Origin: Diogma glabrata
Lineage: Eukaryota; Arthropoda; Insecta; Diptera; Cylindrotomidae
NCBI GenBank assembly: GCA_963693315.1
Contig: OY856186.1
Location: 377,668,656-377,732,655, forward strand
DNA: 64,000 nucleotides
Reading direction: 5' to 3'
Part shown: in pieces, positions 21,907-35,100 of the stretch
Position numbering within the stretch: position 1 is the first letter of the stretch
Layout of the letters: each line of letters opens with the position of its first letter
The notes under the pieces: generated by a model
Database searches by the model: none
What the model was told of the DNA's origin: nothing
The model's input: only the letters and a program-made list of their open reading frames with translations
Position numbers and translations under genes: made by a program

Positions 21907-22738
21907 GGCGTAGTTAGGGTATTCAAATTACTCGTCTTTGAAAGTACCCGGTAAGTCGAGTATTTAATTTTTGAAATACCCGGTTTACCAGGGTCCGGGT
22001 AGTTGAAAAAGTAATAAAATAAATCTATAAAAGTAAGGGTATGGTGGAAGTGTCGCCGTGTAGGGTTTATATATTAAAGTTTCTTTTGTTAATTAGTTCC
22101 TACGAAGCCACTTTAAATAAATTGAAGCATGTTTAAGACAAACATTAAAGAAGGTATTAAAAAATGCGCTAATGGCAAATCATCTTGCAATAATTTCAGT
22201 TTCTTAAAATGGTAGTTCTATTATTCTATTTTTCATATAAATTGGAGCAACCGTTAGCAGGTGTTTGGGAGGGCAGAATTCTCATTAACGATAATGCCAC
22301 ACAGTTTTGTCTAACAGCATCTTTTCCATGATTTTTAGCATTGGGTTCAATATCCTAAATAACAGATTATGTGTTGCCTTACAATATTAGACACGCAGGT
22401 ACAAGATTTTGGTTAAAAAGAATAAAATTTAGCTTATTTCCTTAACGCTGTTCACTCGGCATGAATTGCATGAATTTACTTTTGACTGCTTTTTTAAAAA
22501 TAAGATGTGTTGTGTAATCGAACTTATAATATGAGTCACAACAACACAAAGGGCCTTCTTAAAACTTAGGTCCCAATAAGTCTTAAAAGGTCCTAGGTAC
22601 TACGTCCCAATCTTGTTGAAAATTAACATTTTACAGTCTATAAAATTACCCGGGTAGTTAATGAAAATAGTTGAAAAAGCCAAAACTACCCGGGTACCTG
22701 GATACTCGATGATTGACATTGAATACCCTAGCCGTAGT
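21907..22738. mobile_element. hAT-like non-autonomous element with 8-bp target duplication
   Basis: The element spans 21915-22730 (816 bp). It begins TAGGGTATTCAA and, inverted, ends with the same TAGGGTATTCAA. Flanking 8-mers are GGCGTAGT (21907-21914) and GCCGTAGT (22731-22738), one mismatch. ACCCGG-rich words occur near both ends. An 8-bp duplication and short terminal repeats fit the hAT superfamily. No transposase ORF is present. Confidence 0.72.
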
Positions 22739-25722
22739 ATTAAGTAAGATGATAGACTGAAGAAGGTCTTTTATCATCATGGGGTGAGTTATTCATTTAT
22801 TTGAATTTATAATTCATATAACTAAAGCATAGTTTTGTTGTGGAGGTGACGTGCTTGGCTTCTTCACCGCAAGAGTTGGCAGAGTCTCTTCTGTTAATTT
22901 TTTGCTTAGTTTGTCGGTATATTTTTGAATGCGTGCATAGTGATTAGTTTGGGCCAGAATGGGGAACGTTCATTCTCGGATGCACACGACTTTTGCTAGC
23001 TGGAACGTAAAATCTCTAGGCGCGCAATCCCGTCAATTTCTCCTTATTGATCTCTTAGCAATAGGTCCAGTCTCCATTACAACAGAATGTTCCAGTAACA
23101 TGGTTGGCTAATATTGATGAAGTGCGGAGGTTTGGATTAGTTACAAATAATGGGGTGAGTGAAACATTTTATACGTAATAATTATATTTGATGTGGTAAT
23201 CTTAATCTTGTGGTGTTCTTATTTTTGCGTGCAATTCAGCATTTGTGATGGACTGAGGTGACATATACGAACTCACAGGCTGAGAGTAGTTAGATTCATC
23301 TCAAAGCACGCAACTCCTAGGATGTTTCTGATTATGATTCCATAATTATTAATGCACAGTGGTTTGTTACACTCCTTGTTTTGAGTTCAAATATTAACCT
23401 TATGACTAAGAGAAAAAATACTTAAAGGCACATGACTTCAATGCACTACGGATGGTTATAAAAAAAATTATAAAACAGCAAGAACGGTAACGTAAAAAAC
23501 AGCTCCGCAGTTCACAAATTAACTATACAAAACGCAGCTGTCAAGAATTTTGGTAATATGGCGGCAACGAGTAAAACCCACTATGATATTGAAGCTAAAC
23601 CACGAGAATTTAAAGCAGGTACATTTATTTGACTTTTTAATTCAAACCAAACTGTTGAGCGATTCCCAAAATTACGTTTTGATTAGGAGGGCTCATTTAA
23701 TGTAATACATGCTTCAAATGGTGTTATTTTAAGAGTCCATAAAACACTAAGATGTAAATTTAAAGTCGTTTATCTTGATCATCTGGCTACTTATATGGTT
23801 GAAACTTATATCTGCATATACCAAATTATATCATAACTTTCTAAAAAATCGTTCAAAATGTCTTAATAATAATTAAAAATCAAGTAACGTATATTGACTC
23901 AAAAATTAAAACTTAATTATTACATAAACCATAATCCATACATCTCTAAAAATACAAAAAGAAAATCAATATATTTTTGCTTAAATTTTAATTAAAGAAA
24001 ATAGGAAAATTGTTTCTATCCGTAGAAAAACATTTTAATTTAACAAAACAAAAAATTTGTTATTGTTCTTTGATCAAGTCATAAGATAAAACGCGAAATG
24101 GCATTTAGTAATTAGTTTGTTAAAATATTTTGAGAAAATTTATGAAAATAATTTCCATTAGGTTTATTTATTATTTAATAAATTTTACTTCAACTTGACC
24201 TTAAATACATAGTTGTTGTTGTTTACACTATTGAAAAATTTCTATTTCTACTTTTTTTGAAATTCTTTACATTTTGGTTTCACGAGCAGAGAAATTTGTT
24301 CTAAAATTGTGAATTCGAACAATTCTTGAAATAAATATTTGGAAATCAATGTGTTAGAAGCTTTTTGAAAGAAAAGACAATCCAAGAAGATTCAATCCAT
24401 GCCCTTTGTTGTATGGTTTGAACTACTTTTCAATCATTTATAGATCAATTAAGTTACCATCAAAGGTCAATTTTCGTTGTTCACCTCCTGTAAATTTGTA
24501 TTTATCATCCCTTTGATGCTGCCATCTCACAGTATCTCTTGATAAATAAGATACTTAATATTTCTACTGATTTAAAATTATTCAGCAAAGTAATATTTAT
24601 TAAAACAGTAAAATGATAACAAAAATAAAATCTAATTATTGAAAATATCACTCAAATTGAGTGATATTTTTTAGCGTATAACAGTTTTAGCCCAAATGTT
24701 TACTTTTTTTTAATATTTTAATATTATTAACAGTAGCTTAAAAACGGTTTTTGTAGCTTGTTTCTTTCTTTTATACTCGTATTTACGTTAAAGTCATGTT
24801 AGGCTAAAGAGGTATGGTGGTCTTTTATGTACGAAATATTTTTGCTGATTAGTCTAGAGAAAGTTATAGGAGATGGTGCTGCTAAGCAAATTCTTTCACA
24901 TTTGCCTACTTTTTCATCACACACAATAATTGAAATATCGTTGGGGATTTCAGTTTTCGATCCGGAAACAATCAATAGCTAAGTTTGGCTGGAACTAAAA
25001 TTTGCCAGATTTCTGCTTTCCTACTCGGTAGTCTTTTTAGGTTCATTTATGGTCGTTATATTTGTGACAGAGTTTTAAGGGAGGGATTAATTCACATTTT
25101 TTAAATTACAAACTTCTATACTTAAACAAAATTATAATGTAATAATAGTTTTTTCTCCATTAGTTGTTTTAATAAATATACAAATTTACTTAAAATAAAT
25201 TTTTTAAAATAAATTTACACGTAACAATTTATTATTTAAATAATGTTTGTGACTCGTTTCGAGCATATATGGTCATCCTCGCACAGTTTCAAACAGGAAG
25301 ATGCATAGACAACAGTGAAGATGTATGACAATTTCTTTAATTTTCCATACATGTATGAAGTTAAGATGTTGTTCATTTAGCAGCTCATCTAGAAAATGGC
25401 AACACGTTTGTTTCACAGCTGCAAAAGAGCAACCAAGCATTGACCACAACGTTGACTGTTGTCTTTACGTTATGTTAAAATGACGCATTTATGAAAACAC
25501 TGCTGTATTTGGCAAAATTTACTAATCAGACATGGAATAGAAATAGAAAATCATTTGAACGACAACCAGGCATAATCAAAGAATCTACAATATTTAAAGT
25601 GCACATGGTGCATTCGAGTCAATATAAATGCTACTTTCTTCGCATTCAATTGGAATATGTGATCAGCGCAACATATTTCCAGCCTTTGAGAATTGTCAAA
25701 AGCGACAATTACACGACCTTTT
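22739..25722. other. Unassigned sequence before the hexamer array
   Basis: No gene was recognised. The part 22830-23420 is less AT-rich and has two ATGGGGTGAGT words (about 22780 and 23150) but no convincing reading frame. The plus-strand ORF entering the array at 25491 is open only because the repeat lacks stops in that frame. Confidence 0.4.
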
Positions 25723-26343
25723 GTGACAGTGACAGTGACAGTGACAGTGACAGTGACAGTGACAGTGACAGTGACAGTGACAGTGACAGTGACAGTGACA
25801 GTGACAGTGACAGTGACAGTGACAGTGACAGTGACAGTGACAGTGACAGTGACAGTGACAGTGACAGTGACAGTGACAGTGACAGTGACAGTGACAGTGA
25901 CAGTGACAGTGACAGTGACAGTGACAGTGACAGTGACAGTGACAGTGACAGTGACAGTGACAGTGACAGTGACAGTGACAGTGACAGTGACAGTGACAGT
26001 GACAGTGACAGTGACAGTGACAGTGACAGTGACAGTGACAGTGACAGTGACAGTGACAGTGACAGTGACAGTGACAGTGACAGTGACAGTGACAGTGACA
26101 GTGACAGTGACAGTGACAGTGACAGTGACAGTGACAGTGACAGTGACAGTGACAGTGACAGTGACAGTGACAGTGACAGTGACCGTGACAGTGACAGTGA
26201 CAGTGACAGTGACAGTGACAGTGACAGTGACAGTGACAGTGACAGTGACAGTGACAGTGACAGTGACAGTGACAGTGAGTGACAGTGACAGTGACAGTGA
26301 CAGTGACAGTGACAGTGACAGTGACAGTGACAGTGACAGTGAC
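25723..26343. repeat. (GTGACA)n tandem array, left half
   Basis: This is about 621 bp of almost pure GTGACA hexamer. One base change lies near 26184 (GACCGTGAC) and one phase slip (GTGAGTGAC) at about 26277-26280. It is open in several frames on both strands (Ser-Asp, Val-Thr, Leu-Ser and His-Cys dipeptides), which is a by-product of the 6-bp period and not a gene. The array continues after the BEL element at 33052. Confidence 0.98.
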
Positions 26344-26774
26344 TGTTAATGATAATCAATTAAGATATATAACAACAACAACATTATCATATCGTACTAT
26401 AGATAGAAAGCAGAGGAAAAAATATTTGAGCTATACCAAACTTATGTTAAAACAAGTAGGATCATTTTTATGGCCACATGTTGTACGTTATACATATTTT
26501 TTGCTGCAATAAAACTCTCGTTTCGTAATTTTTTTTGCAATTAAATATATAAATGGGTTTATCATAATAATATTTATTGGCAATCTTATATAAAATAAAA
26601 TTAAAATAAATCATGCTTATTTGAACCAGTGAAACGAAGAGTTGTTTTATTTAAATCCCTATATTGGACCAAACTAGAAGATTTTTATTTGTGAGAATTT
26701 GTTGCTGCTTCGAGGTGAATTGCATCCGGAATCTATTTGACCGAATAGACATTGAGCATCTCGGGGCATCAACA
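26344..26774 (+). repeat. BEL/Pao 5' LTR
   Basis: 431 bp from TGTTAATGATAATC to GGCATCAACA. It differs from the 3' LTR only at the base before ATTGAGCATC (GACATT here, GAAATT there). It contains AATAAA (about 26508) as a possible polyadenylation signal. No clear TATA box was placed. Confidence 0.95.
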
Positions 26775-27427
26775 TTTTATGGTAGCAGAGCGTGGTTCCT
26801 GGAAAGTTTGGAACAATTTCGAAGAACCTTGCCAGATAAGTATCACTTTTCATGTATTATACAAATTTATGGACATTTGACTTGTTATTTATTATTGTGA
26901 AAAGAACATTATTTTAAATTTGTGTAAAATTTGTGAAGAATCTAGACAATAGTGACATGTGATTATTAAAGTGTGGTTACCAAATTGTTGAAGTTAAATT
27001 ATACTACGGATATTTATTTCAAGGAAGCTAAGGCAGATTAGATAAGTATCGCTTTTGATTTATTATACAAATTGTTGGACATTTGATAGTTAAATTGTTT
27101 TAAATAAATAAAGTTGTGAAAAATCTAAATAATAGTGACATGTGATTTAATAAAGTGTGGTTAATCAAATCGTTAAAGTTTAATTATAGACTAAAGACAT
27201 ATATGTATTTTTATTATTATTTATTAAAGTGTATTTTACTAGATTGTTAGAATAAAGACATTTATTTATTATTTATGGTTATTTATTAAAGAGTGTTTAG
27301 CCAATTTCTTAAATTTAATAAAAACCAAAGACATTAGAAAAATTATTTAATTATTTAACAATTATTTGACAATTTTGTGGTTTCGCGCCAATATTTCGTG
27401 TCAATTTGATTATTATATCTAAGCAAT
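26775..27427 (+). promoter_or_regulatory. BEL/Pao leader with primer-binding site and internal duplication
   Basis: Just after the LTR, TGGTAGCAGAGCGTGG at 26780-26795 is the expected place and form of a primer-binding site (begins TGG, complement of a tRNA CCA end). The leader holds an imperfect tandem duplication. The segment 26834-27003 recurs at 27040-27187, both with AGATAAGTATC, ATTATACAAATT and AATAGTGACATGTGATT. Duplicated leaders are seen in some retroelements; function unknown. Confidence 0.7.
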
Positions 27428-30400
27428 ATGACTAGTGTTGCGGTTCTTAAGAAGAAGTTATCTACATTGAAGGGATCAATGACCCGCCTGGTAACCTACA
27501 CGAATGAAATTAATGAACATACTGGGCTTGAACATATGAAGTCTCGATTATCACGCCTTGAAACACTGTTAGAAACATATACTGCAACAGAAGAGAATTT
27601 GTTTTCATTGAATCCTGATGAACCATCTGAATTTGATGATTTCGAAGAAAATTATTATTTAGTAAAATCCAAACTTAACACTTGGATTCGTAAGATTAAT
27701 ATAGCCGCAGCTCCTATTGAAATTGGTGATAATGATACGATCGGTCGTAATCATTCAAACCTTCATTCATCTTCATCTGGTATGAGACTACCTAAGTTAA
27801 ACATAAAACCTTTTAGTGGAAGTTACACCGAATGGCAGCCCTTTTATGATATTTTTGTTGCAAGCGTACATGAAAATCCGAATATTCCTGCAGCTCAAAA
27901 AATTCTACATCTAAAAGGTTGCCTACGCGATGATGCATTAAGTACCATATATTACATGAAACCCACAGATTCCAATTATATTGAAGCTTTTCAAAAATTA
28001 GTGTTGAAATATGATAGAAAACGATTAATCATAAATGAATTTATAGAGCATTTTATGAAATCACCTTCAATTACCACTAGTACTGCGGTTAGCATTCGTA
28101 AATTGTATGACCAGGCTGATGAGACGATTAGGGGTCTAAAGGCAACGGGAGATCAGGCTGAAAGAAGAGACCCATGGTTAATTTATATTCTGCTTCAAAA
28201 ATGTGACGATGAAACCAGAACAAAATGGGCAGAAGAATTTGTAGAGGAAGATTATCCTACAATAGATCAATTTCTAAAGTTTTTGTCGAGAAGAATAGAT
28301 ACTCTTGAAATGAATAAAACATTGATTACAAAACGTCCAGAACAACGAACACAAGTGAAAAGCCTTGTTACATTTGGTACTGTTACTTGTCCTATTTGTA
28401 CTAATTTGAATCATTTTTTGTATGAGTGTCCCAAATTAAAAGAAATGTCAATTGAGCAACGAATGACATTCATAAAAGATAACAAAAGATGTTTCAACTG
28501 TCTTAATAATACACACTCAGTCTATGATTGTAGATCCAAAAAAAGATGTACCGTGTGTCACCGAAAGCATCATACTTTATTGCATCTCGTGAATAGTAGA
28601 GTTCAGCATTCTTCAACTACATACCATGCTACTACAAGTAACAAAACCGAAGAAACAGAAGATGTTGATTTGACCAATAATAACCTAACAACCTTAAACT
28701 CAAATTTAGCAAACCAAGACTATCCAAATTCCTGTGCGCAGTATACACAATCTCTCTTACCAACCGCAATTATAACAGTTCAAGATGTTTATGGAACACC
28801 ATTCCAATGTCGTGCACTATTGGATACTGGTTCACAAACTTCGTTTATTACCGAAGAATGGGCAAGAAAATTAAAACTTCCTCGTAAAAACCTACAACTC
28901 AAAATAAATGGCTTAGGCATCACCAATGTAGGATTTACAAGAGGTTGCATTTCATTAAACCTAATTTCAAAATGTTCCAGTAATGAACAACTTTCCTTAG
29001 ACGCATTTATTGTATCACAAATAACCAATTTAGTACCAAGCGGGAAAATTGACACTAGTAAATGGCATTATCTACATAATCTAAACCTGGCAGATCCAGC
29101 TTTTGATTCACCGAATCCGATAGATGTACTCCTGGGTGCTGACCATGTGTTTCATTTGTTTATTGACGGAAGAGTTGCTATTGGTGAAAATCTACCAATA
29201 GCTCAGAACACGATTTTTGGGTGGGTGATTGCAGGTAAAATATCAGAAGCAAATGAGTCTCATGCAACATGCACCATGTTTACCGAAGCAGATGTCAATA
29301 AGGCACTCATGAAGTTTTGGGAAGAAGACAGTTTACCAGAGCACAACCTATATAGTGATGATGAAAAACGATGTGAAAAGCTGTTTGTCGATAGTACTTT
29401 TCAAAATGCTGAAGGACGATTTGTAGTACGTTTACCATTTAAACAACCTATGATGAAATTGGGACGATCATATCATATTGCTGAGCAACGCCTTTATGCC
29501 ATGGAGAGAAAATTTAAAAGAGATGAAGATTTCAAAAAATTATATACTGAATTCATGAACAATTACATCAGCCTTAATCACATGGAACGAATTACTCATG
29601 CTGAATTAACTAATTGCCAGTATTTTCTTCCACATCATGGAGTCATTAAATCTTCAAGTACAACTACAAAACTAAGAGCTGTATTTGATGGTTCAGCAAA
29701 AACCAGTTCAGGCTACTCTCTTAATGATTTGTTAATGGTAGGACCAACAGTGCAGCAACCATTATATAATATTTTACTAAGATTTCGACAACTTGAGATT
29801 GTATTCACCGCAGATGTGGAAAAAATGTATCGTCAGATATTAGTCAACGATGAAGATGCTCGGTACCAGATAATTTTATGGAGAGAAGACTCTACTCAGC
29901 CGATTAAATTATATCGCCTAAAAACTGTGACTTATGGTATAGCCTCAGCACCATATCTGGCAACAAGGGTGTTGATAAAAATAGCTGACGACAATGCAAC
30001 TGCATATCCAGACACTACAATCAAGTTAAAACAGGATGTCTACGTCGATGATGTAATGACAGGTACTAACACTATCGAAGATGCAGTCAAAACCAAACGT
30101 GAATTAGAAACCATGTTAGGTAATGCCGGTCTACATCTAAGAAAATGGACTTCTAACAACAATCAATTCCTTGAAGATGTACCCGAAGATGATCGACAGC
30201 TACAGCCGTTAGAATTTAAAAACGATTCAGCAATCAAGGTGTTGGGATTACAGTGGAATCCAAAGAGTGATACGTTTTTCTTTACAGTTAACCTAGACAA
30301 AAAAACCAATAATAAAACGACCAAGCGATTGTTTCTTTCAGAAGCATCGAAAATTTTTGATCCTATTGGATAGCTGGCTCCAGTTATAATTAATGTCAAA

Positions 30401-32626
30401 ATTTTATTCCAGAATCTATGGCTAGAAAAAACCGAGTGGGATCAAGAACTGCCTCCCCATATTACACAGGAATGGCATAAACTTCGCGAAGATTTAACCA
30501 AAATTGAGAAGATTAAAATTCCTAGATGGCTATGCATAACTAACGGAACTATACAGCTTCATGGGTTTTCGGATGCCTTCGAAAAAGCATATGCAGCAGC
30601 AATATATTGTAGAACGGAAGATTCCAATAATTTTATTCATACAACATTGATTACAGCGAAAACAAAAGTATCGCCACTCAAACAGAGAACTATTCCAAAG
30701 TTAGAATTATGTGCTGCGCATTTACTAACCAAACTATTGCGCACGGTAAAGAAAACATTAACAGTCAATATAGATCAATGTTTTGCTTGGACTGATTCTA
30801 CGATTGTTTTGGATTGGTTAACCAATCATCCACGAAATCTGGAGACTTATGTCGCAAATCGAACCTCAGACATATTAACTACACTTCCTAGAGCTAATTG
30901 GATGCATGTACCATCGCAACAAAACCCTGCGGATTGTGCGTCACGTGGGATCACATCTGAAAAATTATGTGGTCTGGATTTATGGTGGAGTGGGCCAGAA
31001 TGGTTGAAACAAGGTTCAGACAAGTGGCCTAAACAAAAATCAAGATATTGGAACCAACCGGATTACCATGTGTAAAGAAGAAGTATGTAACAAATCTAGT
31101 TACACAAGAAGACCAAAATTTGCATCATGACATACTCCAAAAACATCAAAAATTCTATATTTGTTGTAAAGTATTGGCGATTATACTTCGAATAACGAAA
31201 AACATGCGATCAAATATTGCACAGCGACAAACTGGCAATTTTTTTAAGAGACGAAATGCTGAATTCTGGAGAAATATTCATTAGATGGCACCAGCGAGAT
31301 GTGTTTGCAGAAGAAATACAACTTCTGCAAAATAAACAAGAAATTCCTAAGAAAAGCAAGCTTATTTCATTAGCTCCGTTCATTGATTCCAATGGTACAC
31401 TAAGAGTTGGAGGAAGATTGAGGCAAGCCAAAATACCGTACGAGGCTAAACATCCAGCAATTTTGACAAAGTCTAGATTAACTGACATGATTGCAGAAGA
31501 AATTCATCTTACCTACCATCATGCTGGACCTACATTATTATTGTCAACCATGCAGCAAAAATACTGGATAATTGGAGCAAAGCATTTTGCAAGAAAAATT
31601 GTTCAACAATGTGTCATCTGTGCTAGACATCGAGCAACCCAGATGGAGCAGTTCATGGGCGATCTGCCTACTGATAGAGTAAACCTTATACGTCCATTCC
31701 TCCTAGTTGAGGTGGATTACGCAGGACCACTACAAACATATATGAAGCGAGGTAGAGGGCAGAAAACATATAAATCTTATATATGTGCATTTGTATGTAT
31801 GAGCACTAAAGCTGTGCATTTTGAATTGGTTGGTGATCTTACGTGTGAATCCTTCCTGGCAGCTTTACGTAGATTCACTGCTCGTCGAGGTGTCTGTACC
31901 GACATTTACAGCGACAATGGTACCAATTTTATTGGCGCTAATAACCATTTGAGGGCATTACATGTACTTTTAAAAGAAAATACTAATCAAATTTCTTCTT
32001 CTCTTTTAAGACAATTGATCAATTGGCACTTTAATTCACCTTCAGCACCACATACAGGAGGGCTTTTTGAGAGTGCCATCAAATCGATGAAATTCCATTT
32101 AAGACGTGTTGTTGGCAAAACCATTCTCACATATGAAGAGATGACAACACTCCTAGTTGAAATTGAAGGCATCATGAACTCACGTCCATTATGTTCATTA
32201 TCTGGTGATGAATTTAATCCGCCCACTCCAGCACATTTTTTGATTGGGCATCCACTTACCAAACTTCCTGGGAAAAATTTTGAGGACACCAAACCATCAT
32301 TGTTGTCTAAGTGGCAATTAATTCAACAATTTGTTCAACACATCTGGAGACGATGGCACACTGAATATCTGGGATCATTGCAGCGGCGAGTCAAATGGCA
32401 ACATAAAAATTCAAATGCAAACATTGGTGATGTTGTGATAATTAAAGATGACAACCAACCTCCAGCACAATGGGCACTTGGAATTATTACCGAACTCCAC
32501 CCAGGCAAAGATGGGTTAACAAGAATTGTTACCTTAAAAACCAAATCAGCAATCATGAAGAGACCAATCCAGAAATTGTGTAGGCTTCCGATTGAATCAA
32601 CCGATTCAAGCGTGGCGGCATGTTAA
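27428..32626 (+). pseudogene. BEL/Pao gag-pol polyprotein, one stop and two frameshifts
   Basis: This would be the polyprotein of the element. The first part (27428-30373, 981 codons) has a coiled N-terminus, the gag segment with LNIKPFSGSYTEWQPFYDIF (about residue 123), zinc knuckles starting at C321 and C355, aspartic protease with LLDTGSQTSF (D466), and reverse transcriptase with YVDDV (D874/D875). TAG at 30371-30373 stands where relatives usually have tryptophan. The same frame then stays open to 31075, including RNase H. Between about 31076 and 31210 the sense moves to the next frame (DILQKHQKFYICCKVLA) and returns at about 31217 for the integrase: HHCC region, D in EVDYAGP, D in SDNGTNF, E in HTGGLFES, the last two 51 residues apart. 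The frame ends at 32624-32626, inside the first bases of the 3' LTR. Confidence 0.9.
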
Positions 32627-33051
32627 TGATAATCAATTAAGATATATAACAACAACAACATTATCATATCGTACTATAGATAGAAAGCAGAGGAAAAAAT
32701 ATTTGAGCTATACCAAACTTATGTTAAAACAAGTAGGATCATTTTTATGGCCACATGTTGTACGTTATACATATTTTTTGCTGCAATAAAACTCTCGTTT
32801 CGTAATTTTTTTTGCAATTAAATATATAAATGGGTTTATCATAATAATATTTATTGGCAATCTTATATAAAATAAAATTAAAATAAATCATGCTTATTTG
32901 AACCAGTGAAACGAAGAGTTGTTTTATTTAAATCCCTATATTGGACCAAACTAGAAGATTTTTATTTGTGAGAATTTGTTGCTGCTTCGAGGTGAATTGC
33001 ATCCGGAATCTATTTGACCGAATAGAAATTGAGCATCTCGGGGCATCAACA
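32621..33051 (+). repeat. BEL/Pao 3' LTR
   Basis: 431 bp, 430 identical to the 5' LTR. It is preceded by AAGCGTGGCGGCA, the position of the plus-strand primer. The pol stop codon lies in its first six bases. Confidence 0.95.
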
Positions 33052-34006
33052 GTGACAGTGACAGTGACAGTGACAGTGACAGTGACAGTGACAGTGACAG
33101 TGACAGTGACAGTGACAGTGACAGTGACAGTGACACTGACAGTGACAGTGACAGTGACAGTGACAGTGACAGTGACAGTGACAGTGACAGTGACAGTGAC
33201 AGTGACAGTGACAGTGACAGTGACAGTGACAGTGACAGTGACAGTGACAGTGACAGTGACAGTGACAGTGACAGTGACAGTGACAGTGAAAGTGACAGTG
33301 ACAGTGACAGTGACAGTGACAGTGACAGTGACAGTGACAGTGACAGTGACAGTGACAGTGACAGTGACAGTGACAGTGACAGTGACAGTGACAGTGACAG
33401 TGACAGTGACAGTGACAGTGACAGTGACAGTGACAGTGACAGTGACAGTGACAGTGACAGTGACAGTGACAGTGACAGTGACAGTGACAGTGACAGTGAC
33501 AGTGACAGTGACAGTGACAGTGACAGTGACAGTGACAGTGACAGTGAAGGTGACAGTGACAGTGACAGTGACAGTGACAGTGACAGTGACAGTGACAGTG
33601 ACAGTGACAGTGACAGTGACAGTGACAGTGACAGTGACAGTGACAGTGACAGTGACAGTGACAGTGACAGTGACAGTGACAGTGACAGTGACAGTGACAG
33701 TGACAGTGACAGTGACAGTGACAGTGACAGTGACAGTGACAGTGAGTGACAGTGACAGTGACAGTGACAGTGACAGTGACAGTGACAGTGACAGTGACAG
33801 TGACAGTGACAGTGACAGTGACAGTGACAGTGACAGTGACAGTGACAGTGACAGTGACAGTGACAGTGACAGTGACAGTGACAGTGACAGTGACAGTGAC
33901 AGTGACAGTGACAGTGACAGTGACAGTGACAGTGACAGTGACAGTGACAGTGACAGTAACAGTGACAGTGACAGTGACAGTGACAGTGACAGTGACAGTG
34001 ACAGTG
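33052..34006. repeat. (GTGACA)n tandem array, right half
   Basis: 955 bp continuing the array split by the BEL element. Single-base variants lie near 33137, 33290, 33548-33549 and 33958, with one GTGAGTGAC phase slip near 33743. The long Val-Thr and Leu-Ser frames across it are artefacts. Confidence 0.98.
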
Positions 34007-35100
34007 TGTATTGAAAGTCAAGTTCTCAATTTATTGGATAGCGTCCGACACAGAGATGCATGCATTTTACATTCAACCAGAGTAATAGTAGAAATACAAA
34101 TACTTAAGATATCCTCCTTCAAATATGCAACAAAAATTTGATTATTATCTCGAATTTCACAGCAAAAATATACAACGAATCATTGATAAAGATTTGTTGC
34201 ATTGCAGGCTCTCAACCATTTGAGAATGTTTCGACTTACTGTTCTTCATTGTTAAACAAAATTACCAGTTCCTTCTCATATGAATCACGATCTTGTGTTA
34301 AAGATTCATCAAAGTATCAAAACAGACATAAATTCGAATCTGCAAAAGAATAACGAATAAAGAATAAAGAAGCATTTCAAATTTGTAAAAGAATAAAATT
34401 CATTAAACACGAAAGCATTACAATACTTCATCCATTTGTCAAAATAAAATTTATGTTGTTTACTTCAAAATTTATGTATGTATAATATGTATTATGTTCA
34501 CATAAAAATAAATCCTTATTCTGTTGCGCTGATTCGAGAATTATAGCGCAACAAAATAAAAGTTTCATAATTCGTGAGTTCTTAAACAGTGTACAATAAT
34601 GCATGCTATTATTGTTTTAAAAACACAAAAATAAAGTTACTTATAACATCAAATGAATCAAATAAACTAATTTTAGTCTAAATTTAATAGGAAGATGTAA
34701 AAACAATCCTTTGCAATGACCGGATGATCGTTGCCCGTCGCAACTTGGTTAATAAAACCAAATCACAGGAATTTTCTTTTACTGTATCTTTATTCAATAT
34801 CAGTAACTCCAACTTGAACTTAAACTCTAACATGAAACAGCTTTTTTTAAGACTCTAAAACTGACTTGAATACTACTTCGAATACTGACTCTAATATCGA
34901 CTACTTACACTTAGAAGTCAATTATTTTTATATAAAATTGTACTTTCTTATTTATCTTAAAAAAAATTCTAAATTAAAATATTGTTACAAAAACAACCTA
35001 AAAGAAATAGATTAATTAGCTCGTAATGCACAAAAATTGCGATGTCATCAAGTAACGTGAAAAATATCCTGAAATGAATTAATTATAATGCACAAAAAAC
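34007..35100. other. Unassigned AT-rich sequence
   Basis: No gene was recognised. Part of 34700-35155 may be the LTR of the decayed element whose primer-binding-like site is at 35158, but no second LTR copy was found to define it. Confidence 0.35.

Larger units (their letters stand above)
26344..33051 (+). mobile_element. BEL/Pao LTR retrotransposon, complete ends, broken pol
   Basis: This 6.7-kb element has two 431-bp LTRs (TG...CA), a leader, a single gag-pol frame and a 5-bp duplication GTGAC on each side (26339-26343 and 33052-33056). The duplication could not be told from the hexamer repeat alone, but its phase is consistent. The coding order gag (DUF1759-like), zinc knuckles, protease (DUF1758-like), RT, RNase H, integrase is that of BEL/Pao. 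The LTRs differ at one position, so the insertion is recent. The pol frame has one stop and two frameshifts, so the copy is defective as sequenced. Confidence 0.92.

Noticed and set aside
25491..26359. Long Ser-Asp, Val-Thr, Leu-Ser and His-Cys repeat ORFs
   Set aside because: They are open only because the GTGACA hexamer has no stop in those frames; several frames on both strands are open at once.
32941..34141. Second set of dipeptide-repeat ORFs
   Set aside because: Same artefact of the right half of the hexamer array, some starting inside the 3' LTR.
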